A DNA stretch of 64,000 nucleotides, from positions 1,686,043-1,750,042 of the forward strand of contig CAVONI010000011.1 in NCBI GenBank assembly GCA_963697285.1, in the 5' to 3' direction. This document shows, piece by piece, positions 1 to 10,361 of this stretch. The notes under the pieces are model-generated. The model was given only the letters and a program-made list of their open reading frames with translations, was not told where the DNA came from and did no database searches. Made by a program: the position numbers and the translations under genes. Source of the DNA: JAEUQQ01 sp963697285 (GTDB lineage: Bacteria > Acidobacteriota > Vicinamibacteria > Vicinamibacterales > JAFNAJ01). Within the stretch, counting starts at the first letter, position 1. Every line of letters begins with the position of its first letter.

Positions 1-1095
1 TGTACCCCACATCTCCGCATCGTCCCACTCATTCCCGAGGGCTTCGCGGATGGACATGCCCGGCGGCAGTCCCACCGCGGTCCAGGTAAACGGCGCCATG
101 CCGCCATACGACACGCTGATTCCCCGAGTGCACGATAAGCCAACCGGGCAGTCGGCGAAGTGGTAGAGGCCGATGGATGGCAGGGCGGGCGGCACCCCGA
201 TGGTATCGAGCGCCAGTACGGTCGAATACGACACACGGTTGCTGTCGGTCACGGTAAACCAGGCCATCCGCTGGCCCGTTCCCGTTGGCGTCCCCGAGAT
301 GAGACCCGACGGGTCCAGCGTCAGGCCGAATGGAGATGTATCGCTACTCGTGAAGGTATACGGCCCGGTTCCTCCCGTGGCCTCGAGCGTAACGCTGTAA
401 GGCTCGTACTGCGTGGCATGGGGCAACTGACGTGGGGTGGTGATCTGAATGTCGTAGACGCGCACGTAGACGTAATCAAAGACGGTGTCCACGCCGTCAG
501 TGACCCGGAAGGGAACGTAGTAGGAGCCTGACGCGGTCGGCGTGCCAGAGAGAACGCCGTCGGTATTAAGCTCCAAACCCGCAGGCGGACCGGACGTGGG
601 CGTCCACGTCAGCGGTCCAGCGTTGTCGATCGCCGTCAGCGTGTACCAGTACGGTACGCCGACAAACGCATCGGGCACTGAGTATTGGTCCTTCATCAGA
701 AGCGTATTGATCTTGATGGTGCAGACGCGATCCGCCGTCTGGCCGCCGCTGGTCACTCGTAGCGTGAAGGTGTAGGTCCCCGGTGTTGTGGCCACGCCAA
801 TCAACCCGGCGTCGGGCGCCGGAGAGTACCAGGACGGAAAGTCCGTGCGAAGTGACACGCCAGGCGGCAGGTCGCCGGCGATCACGCTCCAGGTGTAGCT
901 GCCTGAACCGTTGCCGCCGCTGGCGTTCAACTGGATGTAGACGTCACCGAGGGTGTGCGTGCCGAGGTTCGGTCCTTGTAACTGCGACAGCGCCTGGGCC
1001 AGCGCGGCCGGCGCGACCGCCAGCGCGAACAGCAGAGGCAACGCAGCTATCCGGAGCATCCTGACAATCGCCGTCCAGGGACGCGGATTACGCAT
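1..1095 (-). CDS. Secreted putative-Ig (He_PIG) repeat protein, C-terminus outside the window
   Basis: The minus-strand frame is open from an ATG at 1095 to the left edge, so only the N-terminal 365 residues are seen. A signal peptide (basic start, hydrophobic stretch ending Ala-Leu-Ala-Gln near residue 34) is followed by at least three repeats of the putative-Ig type, each with the signatures 'TWSVIAGDLPPG', 'LSGTPTASGSY' or 'LISGTPTGTG'. Such repeats form stacked beta sandwiches in extracellular proteins. It lies on the same strand as the next two genes, which are also secreted, and shares the Ig repeat with one of them. No enzyme domain is visible; a catalytic or sorting domain could lie beyond the edge. 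Confidence 0.8.
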   Translation of the reverse strand, partial: MRNPRPWTAIVRMLRIAALPLLFALAVAPAALAQALSQLQGPNLGTHTLGDVYIQLNASGGNGSGSYTWSVIAGDLPPGVSLRTDFPSWYSPAPDAGLIGVATTPGTYTFTLRVTSGGQTADRVCTIKINTLLMKDQYSVPDAFVGVPYWYTLTAIDNAGPLTWTPTSGPPAGLELNTDGVLSGTPTASGSYYVPFRVTDGVDTVFDYVYVRVYDIQITTPRQLPHATQYEPYSVTLEATGGTGPYTFTSSDTSPFGLTLDPSGLISGTPTGTGQRMAWFTVTDSNRVSYSTVLALDTIGVPPALPSIGLYHFADCPVGLSCTRGISVSYGGMAPFTWTAVGLPPGMSIREALGNEWDDAEMWGT

Positions 1096-1172
1096 GGTCA
1101 GCCATCCTTCGCAAGAACTGAAAAGGACCCAGATCAGACAACCGTCGGTCGTCGGGCCAATGAATGCCGTGT

Positions 1173-2099
1173 CTATGGACAACGCGTGCCGGCAGGCACG
1201 GCGCGCGAGACCGTTGCGAGATCGATGACATTGACCACGCGATCGCCGTTCACATCAGCTCGCGGATCGAAACCAGGCTGCCCGGCGCGCTTGCCGAACG
1301 ACACCTTGACGATCGCCAGGTCGGCGCAACCGACGACACCATCGCCGTCGACGTCGCCAACGACCCTGGTCAGCGGCACAGTGAACTGCAGCGCCGACCC
1401 GTCGGCAATCACGGGAGCATCGAAACTCCACTGAATCTGTTGCTGATTCACCAGTGCGCCCGCGTTGCGGATGCCGACCGTTGCCTGTCCGCCGTTCCTC
1501 GCGGGATTGGCCTCGCCGAGAGCGACGGTCTTGTACTGGAACAGGAGCTGGTGACTGCCTTCCGACAGAACGACCTGGAACGTCACCGGATTCGGCGAGC
1601 CCTGTGGATAGGCGTTGTTCCACTGCACCACGAACCGGCGGCTGCCGGGCACACCCAGCGCCTGGTAGAAGACCGCCCCGGCGCCGGGCACGTGGAACGT
1701 CAGGTCGCTCCAGAATGGCATCGCGGCGGCCAGATCATTGGGCACGGGTGTGCTCGTGAGGTCGGTATTCGCGAAATCAGTGAAGGCGCTGCAGGCGCTG
1801 GCGGCGTCGACGAAATACAGCGCGCCATTGGCGCTGGCGCACACGATCGTGTAGGCGCGCCCATAGAAGCGGAACGGAAACGGAACCGTCAGCGCGACCA
1901 TGCCATCGTCGACCCCCGCCAGCACGCTGGCGCCGCCGCTGGCGCCCGAGAGGTCGACGAAGCTGTAGACGACGGCGTCCGTGCCAGAGTACCCGGCCGT
2001 GTCCGGTCCCTTCGTCGCTGCCGAAAGACCGGCGACCACGACGACCGAGACGATTGCGCACGCTGCACGACGAATGGCATTGAGCTTCGGACTGCGCAT
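1173..2099 (-). CDS. Secreted protein with C-terminal dockerin-type EF-hand repeat
   Basis: The start at 2099 is preferred over an in-frame start at 2171 because AGAGAGG lies just upstream of it. The product is 308 residues: a signal peptide, a beta-rich central region with 'VDLSGASGG' and 'FPFRFYGRAY' (like the NHL/nidogen-type domain often seen in secreted bacterial proteins), then a C-terminal dockerin type I module with two calcium loops ('DVDGDGVVGCADL' and 'DVNGDRVVNVIDL'). Dockerins bind cohesins in cellulosomes, but isolated dockerin modules are common in free secreted proteins and no cohesin is seen here. The function of the central region is not recognised. Confidence 0.75.
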   Translation of the reverse strand: MRSPKLNAIRRAACAIVSVVVVAGLSAATKGPDTAGYSGTDAVVYSFVDLSGASGGASVLAGVDDGMVALTVPFPFRFYGRAYTIVCASANGALYFVDAASACSAFTDFANTDLTSTPVPNDLAAAMPFWSDLTFHVPGAGAVFYQALGVPGSRRFVVQWNNAYPQGSPNPVTFQVVLSEGSHQLLFQYKTVALGEANPARNGGQATVGIRNAGALVNQQQIQWSFDAPVIADGSALQFTVPLTRVVGDVDGDGVVGCADLAIVKVSFGKRAGQPGFDPRADVNGDRVVNVIDLATVSRAVPAGTRCP

Positions 2100-2180
2100 C
2101 TGTGTACCTCTCTGCTCTATCGTCTTGACGCTGTCCTCTCGGGCCGTTAAGCGCGGCGGCGTGGTTCGCACCGGGTCCCC

Positions 2181-5100
2181 TCAGGGCCTCAGCCGGACGT
2201 AATCCACGGCGATCGGAAGACTCCCCGTCCCCACTGTGCCGACGACCGTATTGGTCGCCGTGCTCAGTATGTGGACGGCGCTCGCGTTGTACGCCGTCAC
2301 GTAGACCCAGGCGCCGTCGGGGCTGACGACGATGCCATTAGGACCGCCGCCCACCGGCGGCGAGGCAATGACGACGTTGGTTGCCGCGTCGATGACCGAC
2401 ACGGTGCCGTCGTTGAAGTTGGCCACATACACCCGGCGTCCGTCCGGACTCACGGCGACCCCCTCCGGACCCAGCCCCACCGGGATGTTCGAGACGATGC
2501 CATTGGTCTTCGTATCGATGACCGACACTGTTCCGCCGAAGTAGTTAGCGACGTAAAGGCGCTTGCCGCCTGGCGACACCGCCACGTCGACGGGGTAGGT
2601 GTCGCTCCCAACGGGAATCGTTGCAACAACCGTGTTCGTGGCACTGTCGATCACGGCGATCGACTCCGAGGAGCGGCACGCCACGTAGACGCGCCTGGCA
2701 TCGGGCGAGATCGCCAGCCCAAGCGGGCTGCTACCACCCATCGCGATCGTCGCGACGGAGGCGTGGGTCACGGCGTCGAAGACCGACACCGAGTCTGACG
2801 CCACGACGTAGATCCTTGAGCCATCGGGGGTGACGGCCAGGTTCAACGGCCGCGTCACTGGGAGTATGGCCACGACACCCGCGGTCGCCGTGCTGATGAC
2901 GCTCACACTGTCGGATAAGTAGTGTGCGACGTAGGCGAACTGGCCATCTGGCGAGAACGCGACGTCCTGGGCGACGTCCGCCAGGGTCAACGTTCCCACC
3001 AACAGTTGCGTGTCGGGATCGATGAACGAGATCGCGTCGGTGGTCCCCGCATTCGCCACCCAGACCCGTCGTGACCCGGCCCCGGTAACGACGGTCGAGA
3101 CTGTCGCAGCGTTGTCACCCGGGGCCGTCTCCCCGGAGGAGGAAACCACCTCAGCGACGGAAATCAGCGTGACGCCGCCGACCTCAGGACGAACCCGAAT
3201 CGCCAGGCTCGACGCCTGAGAGGGCCCGAGCGCACCGATCTCGCATGTCACGAGCGAGCCCGCGCGCACGCACGGGGCATCGGCCGAGAGGAACGTCACC
3301 CCCGAGGGCAGGGTCTGCGTCGCCGTGACACCGACCGCGGCCAGCGGTCCAGGGTTGACGACACCGAGGGTGTACGTGAGGGTTGAACCGGCGGCAATTG
3401 GGTCTGCACTGGGGACCAGCGACAGGCGGAGATCGGTCGGCCCCGACGCCTGCACGGTGATCGTGAATGCCTGGGTCGCAGTGTTGCGTGGGTGCCCATG
3501 ATCCTGGGCCATCACGCTGAACCCGAAGACACCGCCTACGGTCGGCGTGCCCGACACGACGCCGCTGGTCGGTTCCAGGGTCAGACCCGTCGGCAGGGAG
3601 CCGGCGATGACCGACCACGTGAGACTGCCGACCCCACCCGTCGCATCGAGGCGGAAGCTGTACGGCGCGTCCTGGACCCCGAACGGAGGCGCGACGTTGA
3701 GGATCGCCAGCGGATTCGCGACGTGAATCACGAACTGACGCTCGACCGTTCGGGGCGGCACCGCCGTGTCGGTGAACGCGAGCGTGAACGTGAACGTTCC
3801 GGCGGCCGCGGGTGTACCCGAAATCACGCCGGTGGCCCCATCCAGCAGCAGGCCCGGAGGCAGCGCCCCCGCCACAAGCGCCCATGTGCCCGGCGCATTG
3901 GCCGTGACCCGCCCCGAGGTACTCACCGGCCAGGAGCAGCGCATCGTCGAGCCTTGGCGTCGTGATCGTGAGCGCCACTGCTCGGGGTTGCTCCGTAGCC
4001 CCGACTGCCGCGTCTTCTGAATTCACAGCATGCGCGACGATCGCGGGCGTCACGCTGGCCGCAGCGTCGAACTCGACTTCGTCATTACGGTCTGGGTCGA
4101 ACACGCGAAGGGTGACGCTGGCCGTCTCGCCTGGCGCCAGCGCAACGGAGGCGTTCTCAATCCTCGGGTTCTCGATCCGCGGGTTCTCGATACGCGGATT
4201 CGCGGGGTCGTCGAACGCTGGCGTCGTGATGTTGACGACGACGACGTTGTGGAACTCGACCTTCAGCGCGCAGCCGTCGGCACCCGGAGTCGCGTAGGTC
4301 TTGTGGATGATGAGCTGGGTCTTGAAGCCCGTCGGAAGCGGCTGATTCAGGAACAGCCTGACCGCATATGCAGCGGCGGTGTTCCCCCCATTCATCACCT
4401 CCCAGGTCGTTTCCGAGATCGAACCATTCACGAGATCGACGTTCTCGACCCGAGGGTTCTCAACCCGTGGGTTCTCGACGCGGGGGTTCTCGATCCGCGG
4501 GTTCTCGATCCGCGGGTTTTCGATCCGCGGGACGATGATCCCGGGGTTCGCGATTGAAAGGTTCTCGATGCGCGGGTTCGCCAGACGAGGGTTCTCGATG
4601 CGCGGGTTCTCGATCCGCGGACTCGCAACGGCCGTCGTGATCAACGGCGTGTAGACCTCCGCGGTCAGGATGTCGGCCACGACTCCTGAGTTCTCGATCC
4701 TGGGGTTCTCGATGCGCGGGGCTCTAGGGTCGGCGTTCAGGACGATCGAGCCGTGGAGACCTGCGGGCAGCAGGTCGGGAGTGCCCGGCGCTGAGATCTC
4801 AGCCACGTCGATATCGATGCGGGCCCTCGGGTCGTTCGCGGTGACATACACCGTACGCGCGACGGTGGACAGCGGCGGGATGGACACGTCGATCGTGGTG
4901 GAGAGTTCGCCGTTGGCAGAGATCTGCTGGAACGATGCGTTTCCACCCTGCGGCTGGTTCCCAATCGTCAACCGGTAGCTGCGAACTTCACGAGTTGCAT
5001 TCTCCACGAGCAGGGCGAACGCCCGCTCGAGGGTGGCAGCCAGGGGCTTCGAGTTGCCGAGGGCCGCGACGAACAGCCCCTGGTCGAAACGCGCGGTGTA

Positions 5101-7392
5101 GATGTCCTGGTTTCGCGTGCCGGTCAGACTCGGGACACACTCCGGGACGGTCTGCGCTGGGTCGAAGAGGCTCTGCGTGCGGCGCGCCGCGGACAGGGGC
5201 GGCGTGTAACCCGCGAGGTCACCGCCGGGCCCGGCGCGGACGTTCCGGTTGTCGGCCCAGACCGCGTGCCCGGCCGACGACGCCGTCGGTTCGATGTTGA
5301 ACGACCACGTACCATCACGGTTCGCCAGGATCGTCGGCGATGCGGCCACGTCCAGGTAGTCGCCCACGAACGGTGCGGTGCCGAGACGGAAGATCGGCAG
5401 GTTGGGCGGGTTGAACTGGAGCTGCTCCAGCGGACCGGTGTCGGACAGCGCGCCGAGCGGATACTCCGATAGCCGCACCGACGTGAACACCGGCTCGACA
5501 TCTGGGAGCGCCTGCGCAATCCGCGCGTCGAGAGTGTGTCTCAGGCCCAGCGATGTCGCACCGCTCAGGATCGGGTACTCGTCCACGTAGGGGCCGAACA
5601 GTTGCGAGACGTCTTCTCGAAGGTCGTAGTAGAGCAACGACAGCTTCCCCGAACCGAACGCCAGCGCAGGCATGATCTGGTGGCCGGGAACAGTGCCCTC
5701 GTCTGCGACACGCGGCGGGGTCCAGCTCACCCCGTCGCTCGAGGTCGAGATGACCACGCGTGCGTCCCCCGTCGTCGGGTCTGACCGCCCCGAAGCGAAC
5801 CCCCTGGCGGACCACGCGAGGTAGATCCGCTCGCCGTCGGCGGCAATGGTCGGAAACGCGCTCGTACGGAACGACGTCTCAGTCGTGCCCTGGTCGAAGG
5901 GACTGAACGACGAGACGGTTGTCGGGCGCGTGAACGTCAAGCCGAAATTTGTCGAGCGGGCGACCTGGATGACATCCGCTTGGCCGGCGGTCTGGAATTC
6001 CCGCCACGCCACGTAGACAGCCCCCGTCACGGGATCGATCGCCAGCGAGGCTCCCTGTGGGATCCGCCGGGTCGTCGGGAACCTCCGGCCGTAACTCCTG
6101 GAGACGAATGCCAGATCGTAGATGTCGACCTGGCAGTCGCCACTCGTATCAGCCCCGGGGTTGAAAGCCGCATCACCGCATCGCCGGCCGAAACTGCCCT
6201 TGACCAGGTTCAGATCGGCGTTGTCGACGACACCGTCGTCGGTTACGTCGGGATCGGCGACCGTGCTGATGTCACGCGGGCGGCTCCACGTCGCCCCGCA
6301 GTCGGAGGAGTAGCTGAAGAGGATTTGACCCTTCTGTGAAGCCCCGCGGCCAGAAAAGGCCGTGTAGGCGACATACACCCTTCCACCCGGAAAGGTCTGG
6401 CGGACCGGAGGCGCATCTTCCTGCGGCACATCGAGCACGCACTCCCGTGAGCCCGCACGCGGCACGTCGACGGCCATCCACTGCTTGTCGAGGAAGCGAA
6501 CGCCGGCGTCACGATCCACGAGCGTCGTGCGGACGTAGCCGACAGGATCTCCGTTTTCGCGGTTGTTCAAATCAACCAAAGTCGATACGAAGATGGCGCT
6601 CGAGGTTCCCGACTCGCCGCCGGCCTGGCTAACGCCTCCGTCGCCACCTTGCACGCTCGCTTTGGCGCGTTCTGGAGTTCCCTCGGCCATGCGCGTCGCT
6701 TGTGCGCCGCGAGGCGCCTGTCCCTGCCCCTGTCGGCGCCCTTTCTCGACCGCCCGATGGTCGTTCTTGGCGGTTTCCCGTTCTCGTTGCCTGGCCCGCG
6801 TCGTCGCGCCTCCGGCCCGCCTGTCAGTAAGTGACGCCCCGGGACCCGCCGCAAGACCGCCGTGAACGGCTGCAGCGCCTACGATCGCTGCCCGCTGAAA
6901 GACAATTCCCGAATAGAAGAACAGGCCGTTCGCTCCGGCGCGCACCGTCGGATCGGCGCCGGCGTCGAATCCCTTGAGAGGCGAAGCTAGTCCGGCCGGG
7001 GACTGGTCCTGCGGGTAGCCCGGAAGGAGGGTGCTCGTCCACGTCTGGCCGCCATCGAACGACTTGAAAAGGCCAAGCCAGGCATCGCCGGTGGGCCTGT
7101 CGACCGGACCAGGCAAGTCGACGGTGCGGTAGTCGTTGGCACCCGCCACCAGGTGGAGGACGTTTCGCGAGGAGACAGCTACGGACGGTTCGTTTTGCCG
7201 TTGCAGGAAGGGGTCGCCGCCGGGCCACGTCTGGCCGGCAACCATGTTGACGTTGGGCCCGGGCACCTGCGCAGAGACGACCGCGAGCGAGCAGACCGCC
7301 ACCACCGCCGCAACCAGCCGTGCCAGAACACCGAGCGGCCCACAAACCAGCGCCGCAGGACGAATCGCCGACCGACCTGACTGCTGTCTCAC
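2181..7392 (-). CDS. Giant secreted multidomain protein (BNR-like propeller, dockerin, PRIEN repeats, Ig, DUF11, YVTN propeller), one frameshift
   Basis: The locus reads as one protein of about 1,735 residues broken by a single apparent frameshift at about 3916-3944. The upstream frame runs from 7392 and formally stops at 3184; the downstream frame is open from 3944 to 2181. In order: signal peptide; a sialidase/BNR-like propeller with 'FDGGQTWTST' and 'SSDCGATWS' Asp-box-like motifs; a basic low-complexity insert; a dockerin-like calcium module (around 6120-6240) inside the propeller; more propeller; three blocks of Pro-Arg-Ile-Glu-Asn repeats; two putative-Ig domains; a DUF11-type domain ('TLTYTLGVVNPGP'); and a C-terminal seven-bladed YVTN propeller with repeated 'SPDGRRVYVAN'-type blades. 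It is likely exported and may bind surfaces or glycans. The reading frame resumes inside an Ig domain, so a sequencing indel is more likely than decay. Confidence 0.75.
4152..4204 (-). repeat. PRIEN repeat block 3 (short)
   Basis: Three consecutive 15-bp units encoding Asn-Pro-Arg-Ile-Glu within the giant secreted protein. On the plus strand each unit reads approximately TTCTCGATCCGCGGG. It is separated from the main block by about 80 residues of a beta-rich domain. Confidence 0.9.
4440..4625 (-). repeat. PRIEN repeat block 2 (main array)
   Basis: About twelve tandem 15-bp units encoding the pentapeptide Pro-Arg-Ile/Val-Glu-Asn, with drift to Pro-Arg-Leu-Ala-Asn and Ser-Ile-Ala-Asn-Pro in places. 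Units are near-identical at the DNA level (plus strand TTCTCGATCCGCGGG and variants), so the array has probably expanded recently by slippage or unequal recombination. This is coding repeat inside the giant secreted protein, not an intergenic array. Confidence 0.92.
4687..4722 (-). repeat. PRIEN repeat block 1 (two units)
   Basis: Two pentapeptide units (Pro-Arg-Ile-Glu-Asn twice) that precede the main array in the protein. The same 15-bp unit is used. Confidence 0.85.
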
Positions 7393-7955
7393 CTCTGGAC
7401 CTCCCAGAAGCTGACTTCGCGAATCCCACCGGACCGAACGCTCGGGGTCTTACATCAGTGCTTGACGCGTTGTGCTCGCCCTGTCCCACCGGCCACGGAA
7501 CTCCGACGGCGGCTGGGTTGGGTACGGCTCAGATGCATTCGAAGTGCCAGACGCGGTCGACACGTAGCCTCGCACGTGCCGGGAACCGGGGTGCTGCACA
7601 GGCTGATCGACGGTATTGGGCGCGAAAATTGAGACAGGGCCACGCACGAGGGGCGGTGTCGAGCTCCGCTCTGTGTTACCTGCGCGTATCAGGAGTCGCT
7701 CCGCGTACTGGCTTTAGGCTCTGCTGCGAATGAACAAAATCCCCCAGTGAGCAGAAGTCGTTTCTGTGTTTTCAACTCGCCAGCTGACCGGCCGCCGGGA
7801 TCTCGCCGTGCACCACCGCACTTCCGGGAACTGGCGACGAGGGGTGCCAGACCGCCTCGCGCCTGCCGCACGCGCATGCCAGGCACAGCCCTCATTCACT
7901 CGTGCAGTGCGCGCGCGACTCGACGACCTCCCGTGCCCGCCGGCCGGGGACTTCC
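7393..7955. other. Gene-poor stretch upstream of the giant secreted protein
   Basis: Several short overlapping frames exist on both strands, but none has a convincing ribosome site, length or recognisable family. The minus-strand part next to 7392 should hold the promoter of the giant protein. Further on, the plus frame 7965-8180 encodes a protein-like tail ending '...LRDQILDAYAAFEQEVAKAS' without a start codon; it may be the remnant of an inactivated gene and overlaps the end of the nucleotidyltransferase. Confidence 0.5.
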
Positions 7956-8840
7956 TCAGGGTGAAAGCCCCGCCGCTCCGGCGGCTTTTACCATCTGGCA
8001 GCGCCGCGGGGACGCCGGCCGCAACGTCACCTCCCCGCTCGCCAGTACTCGGTCAACGGCGAGCGTCGCTCCTTCGCACTGCTCCGTCCCGTTGTGGACG
8101 CGGGGGCGCAGGACCGCCTGCGCGACCAGATCCTCGACGCCTACGCGGCCTTCGAACAGGAGGTCGCCAAGGCAAGCTGACCGAGGCTCGGGCCCGCGCG
8201 TCCGTCTCCCGGCGCGCGGGCTCGCTGAGCAACCGTGACGCGATCGGCGCACCTGCGGACTGGACGCTCCCTGCCCCAGGTCTTGCCACGTTGGCCCCAC
8301 GATGGCCCGTTTGTCGCTGACCAGCAGCTTCTGAACAAGGTAGCTGACTGGGTTCGCGATCATGATCGTGGTCGCGCCGGCTGCCGCGTCGATGGGCACT
8401 GACCAGGGTGCGACGAGAAGCACCTCGAGATGCCGCAGCTTCTGTGCGGTGACGCCTGCGATCTTCGTCGTCACGTCCCTGGTGCCAGCGCGCGTGTGCT
8501 CGCTCCCGACGAGTGGCGTCAGGAACTCGGCGTAGAACCCGGCATCCTCGCCGCCCACGTGGTAGTGCGTCACCGGCGGACGATCATCGCCGAGGAACTC
8601 CTCGCGGAAGCCACGCGACAGCAGTCGCTCGCGCAAGGTCAGCGCGTCGGTGCTGATGCCAGGCGCGAGCGCGATGTCCGTGTCGCGCGTCATCAAGGGC
8701 GCGTAGTCCACGGGCTGCGCCAGCGTGTGGCGTCGGAACAGCCGATGTGCCCACCCACCGATGATGACGACGCGGTCGCGATAGGGGCCGAGCGCGTCAA
8801 CCAGCAACGCGAACCTCTCGTCGTCCGCACTGGTGATCAT
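7956..8840 (-). CDS. Nucleotidyltransferase-fold toxin-like protein (GSU2403/AbiEii-like), tail doubtful
   Basis: The start ATG at 8840 overlaps the TGA of the upstream gene in an ATGA junction, so the two are translationally coupled. Residues 20-60 carry a nucleotidyltransferase core: 'VIIGGWAHRLF' (the Gly-Gly motif) and 'TRDTDIALAP' (the metal-binding Asp-x-Asp). Such proteins are the toxic partner in AbiEi/AbiEii-type pairs, where they transfer nucleotides to an RNA or protein target. Homology-like sequence ends near residue 182 ('YLVQKLLVSDKR'); the remaining 110 residues are arginine-rich and look like an out-of-frame tail. A frameshift or truncation near 8290 is therefore likely. Whether the protein is active cannot be judged. 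Confidence 0.6.
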   Translation of the reverse strand: MITSADDERFALLVDALGPYRDRVVIIGGWAHRLFRRHTLAQPVDYAPLMTRDTDIALAPGISTDALTLRERLLSRGFREEFLGDDRPPVTHYHVGGEDAGFYAEFLTPLVGSEHTRAGTRDVTTKIAGVTAQKLRHLEVLLVAPWSVPIDAAAGATTIMIANPVSYLVQKLLVSDKRAIVGPTWQDLGQGASSPQVRRSRHGCSASPRAGRRTRGPEPRSACLGDLLFEGRVGVEDLVAQAVLRPRVHNGTEQCEGATLAVDRVLASGEVTLRPASPRRCQMVKAAGAAGLSP

Positions 8841-9823
8841 GACCGTCGCCTGTCGACCAGGGGTTTGAGCACTCGCCGGTAGATCAGGTCGGCCTGCTCC
8901 GCGCCGCGTGAAGGATGGGCGCTCGCGTCGAGCCAGACCTGCAGCACGTCTGACACCGGAACCCCATCGCGCCAGACCACTCCGCGAAAGACCGACTCGG
9001 CTGCCCGCGCCAGCCTGACGAACACATCGGGCTCGGACCTGGGCGCTTCCAGCGACAAGCCAAGCCGCTCGAGCGCCGCAGCATCGAGCCGCTCGAAGAA
9101 GACGTGCGGAACCACGCCACGCACGAAGCCGAGGCCGAGCGCATCTGCGGCTGCAAACAGACCGAGGCAAGCGCGCAGCGGCACGCCGGGCTGACGTGAG
9201 CCGGACGAGGCGGCTGGAGGTGCCACGACCGCGTCGCGAAGGGCATCGTGCAATTGCCGTTCTGGGTCTCCACGGAGGATCCACTGCATTGATACCTCGC
9301 GCGCCGGCCCCAGGTGGGCGACTTGCCAACGACGCAGCAGTTCCTCGAGCCTCACCAGGCGCAGGATTGGACTCGCCTCGTCCAGGAAGCCCTCCCTGCG
9401 TAGCTGACGCACGAACCGGAAGGCGCTCATCACCGAGACGCTGGCCGCGGCCGACAACTGCGATGCGTTGCGGTACTCCCCGCGCGGTGCGCCCAGGAGG
9501 TCTGGCGCGATCCCCGGGGCCAGCAGCACTTTGAGCATCCACTGGTTCAGATCCGAGAAGAGATGGAGTGCCGCTGCCTCCGGCGCGCGCGCCCGCAACC
9601 ACCGCTCGGCCTGGCGCCCTTCGGCACTCATCGCTGCCAGCCCCGGCCCTCGAAACCACCGGAACCCCTCCAGGTCAACCACGCCCACGGCATCGTCGGG
9701 CGCATAGTCGTGCGCGAATTGCTCCAGGTCGCGCACCAGTGCCGGGCTGACACGGCTCGCGCCGACGATGGCGAGCGCACGTGCCCGGGGCTTGGGACGC
9801 GGACGTCGTGGAGAGGCGCACAC
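8837..9823 (-). CDS. AbiEi-like antitoxin / winged-helix partner of the nucleotidyltransferase
   Basis: A 328-residue protein with a central winged-helix region ('RNASQLSAAASVSVMSAFRF' followed by 'LRREGFLDE'), resembling AbiEi-family antitoxins of type IV systems, which bind DNA and repress their own operon. The N-terminal 100 residues carry 'VGVVDLEGFRWFRGPGL' and 'LFSDLNQWMLKVLLAP', a conserved-looking region of unknown role. It ends inside the start codon of the toxin-like gene. The assignment as antitoxin rests on gene order and the winged helix; an ordinary transcription factor is the alternative. The start is taken as the GTG at 9823; an internal start is possible. Confidence 0.6.
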   Translation of the reverse strand: MCASPRRPRPKPRARALAIVGASRVSPALVRDLEQFAHDYAPDDAVGVVDLEGFRWFRGPGLAAMSAEGRQAERWLRARAPEAAALHLFSDLNQWMLKVLLAPGIAPDLLGAPRGEYRNASQLSAAASVSVMSAFRFVRQLRREGFLDEASPILRLVRLEELLRRWQVAHLGPAREVSMQWILRGDPERQLHDALRDAVVAPPAASSGSRQPGVPLRACLGLFAAADALGLGFVRGVVPHVFFERLDAAALERLGLSLEAPRSEPDVFVRLARAAESVFRGVVWRDGVPVSDVLQVWLDASAHPSRGAEQADLIYRRVLKPLVDRRRS

Positions 9824-9891
9824 CCTGGTGGGCTCGATGGGTGTGCCCCGCGGACCTTGAACACCCGCAGCAGGTCGTGAATCGCGTCTCG

Positions 9892-9924
9892 TGATACGTA
9901 TCAGCTGTGGGCTACGATACGTAT
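9892..9924. promoter_or_regulatory. Repeated GATACGTAT palindromes near a PIN-domain remnant
   Basis: A perfect 12-bp palindrome TGATACGTATCA lies at 9892-9903 and a second GATACGTAT copy at 9916-9924, about two helical turns apart. They sit between the divergent AbiEi-like gene and the PIN remnant and partly inside the latter's frame. They could be an operator of the toxin-antitoxin genes or a scar of the truncation. Confidence 0.4.
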
Positions 9925-10197
9925 GCCTGCATCCTCGAGAAGGCGCAGGGGCCGGTGTTCGCCAGACGAGCGGTCGAGCAACTGCTCCAGGTCTTCGCCG
10001 TCGCGCCCGTCACCGACGTGGTGCTCCTGCGGGCGCTCGTCTTGGCCTGGCCCCACTTCGAGGACGCGGTCTGCGCCGCGTGCGCCGAAGCCGCCGGCTG
10101 CGACGTCATCGTCAGTCGCGACCCCGCCGGATTCCCCGACCCTCCGATGCCGGTCGTCGATCCCGCCGCCGCGTTCGGACTGTTGACGCGCCCCTGA
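9907..10197 (+). pseudogene. PIN-domain (VapC-like) toxin remnant, N-terminus missing
   Basis: The frame encodes the C-terminal two thirds of a PIN domain: 'ARRAVEQLLQVFAVAPV', then 'HFEDAVCAACAEAAGCDVIVSRD' in two stretches containing the acidic residues of the second half of the active site, and 'MPVVDPAAAF' at the end. PIN toxins are ribonucleases of about 130-140 residues whose first catalytic Asp lies near the N-terminus; here that part is absent and the first 20 residues match nothing expected. No antitoxin gene lies upstream. It is probably a degraded vapC; translation from the GTG at 9907 would give an inactive protein. Confidence 0.6.
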
Positions 10198-10361
10198 CGA
10201 GCGGGCACAGGAGCGGCCGGTGGGGGACCCCTCGCCTGTCCTTCGGGCTGACCTGATGTCCGCCGCGTCCAAGAAACCGTGGCGAAGCCCTTGCACCAGG
10301 AAATCGAGTCGGCCGCGATGTCGTGCGTCGACTGCCGACGGCAGGCCGGCCCGGTGCACGC

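Noticed and set aside
1164..2150. Long plus-strand ORF of 328 codons
   Set aside because: It is the antisense shadow of the dockerin gene, whose signal peptide, calcium loops and ribosome site are clear.
3184..3915. C-terminal tail of the upstream frame of the giant protein
   Set aside because: It becomes His/Arg/Gly-rich without domain signatures, while the other frame encodes clear Ig, DUF11 and propeller domains.
4152..4722. CRISPR-like array
   Set aside because: The repeat unit is 15 bp without unique spacers, is in frame with a protein and codes for a regular pentapeptide.
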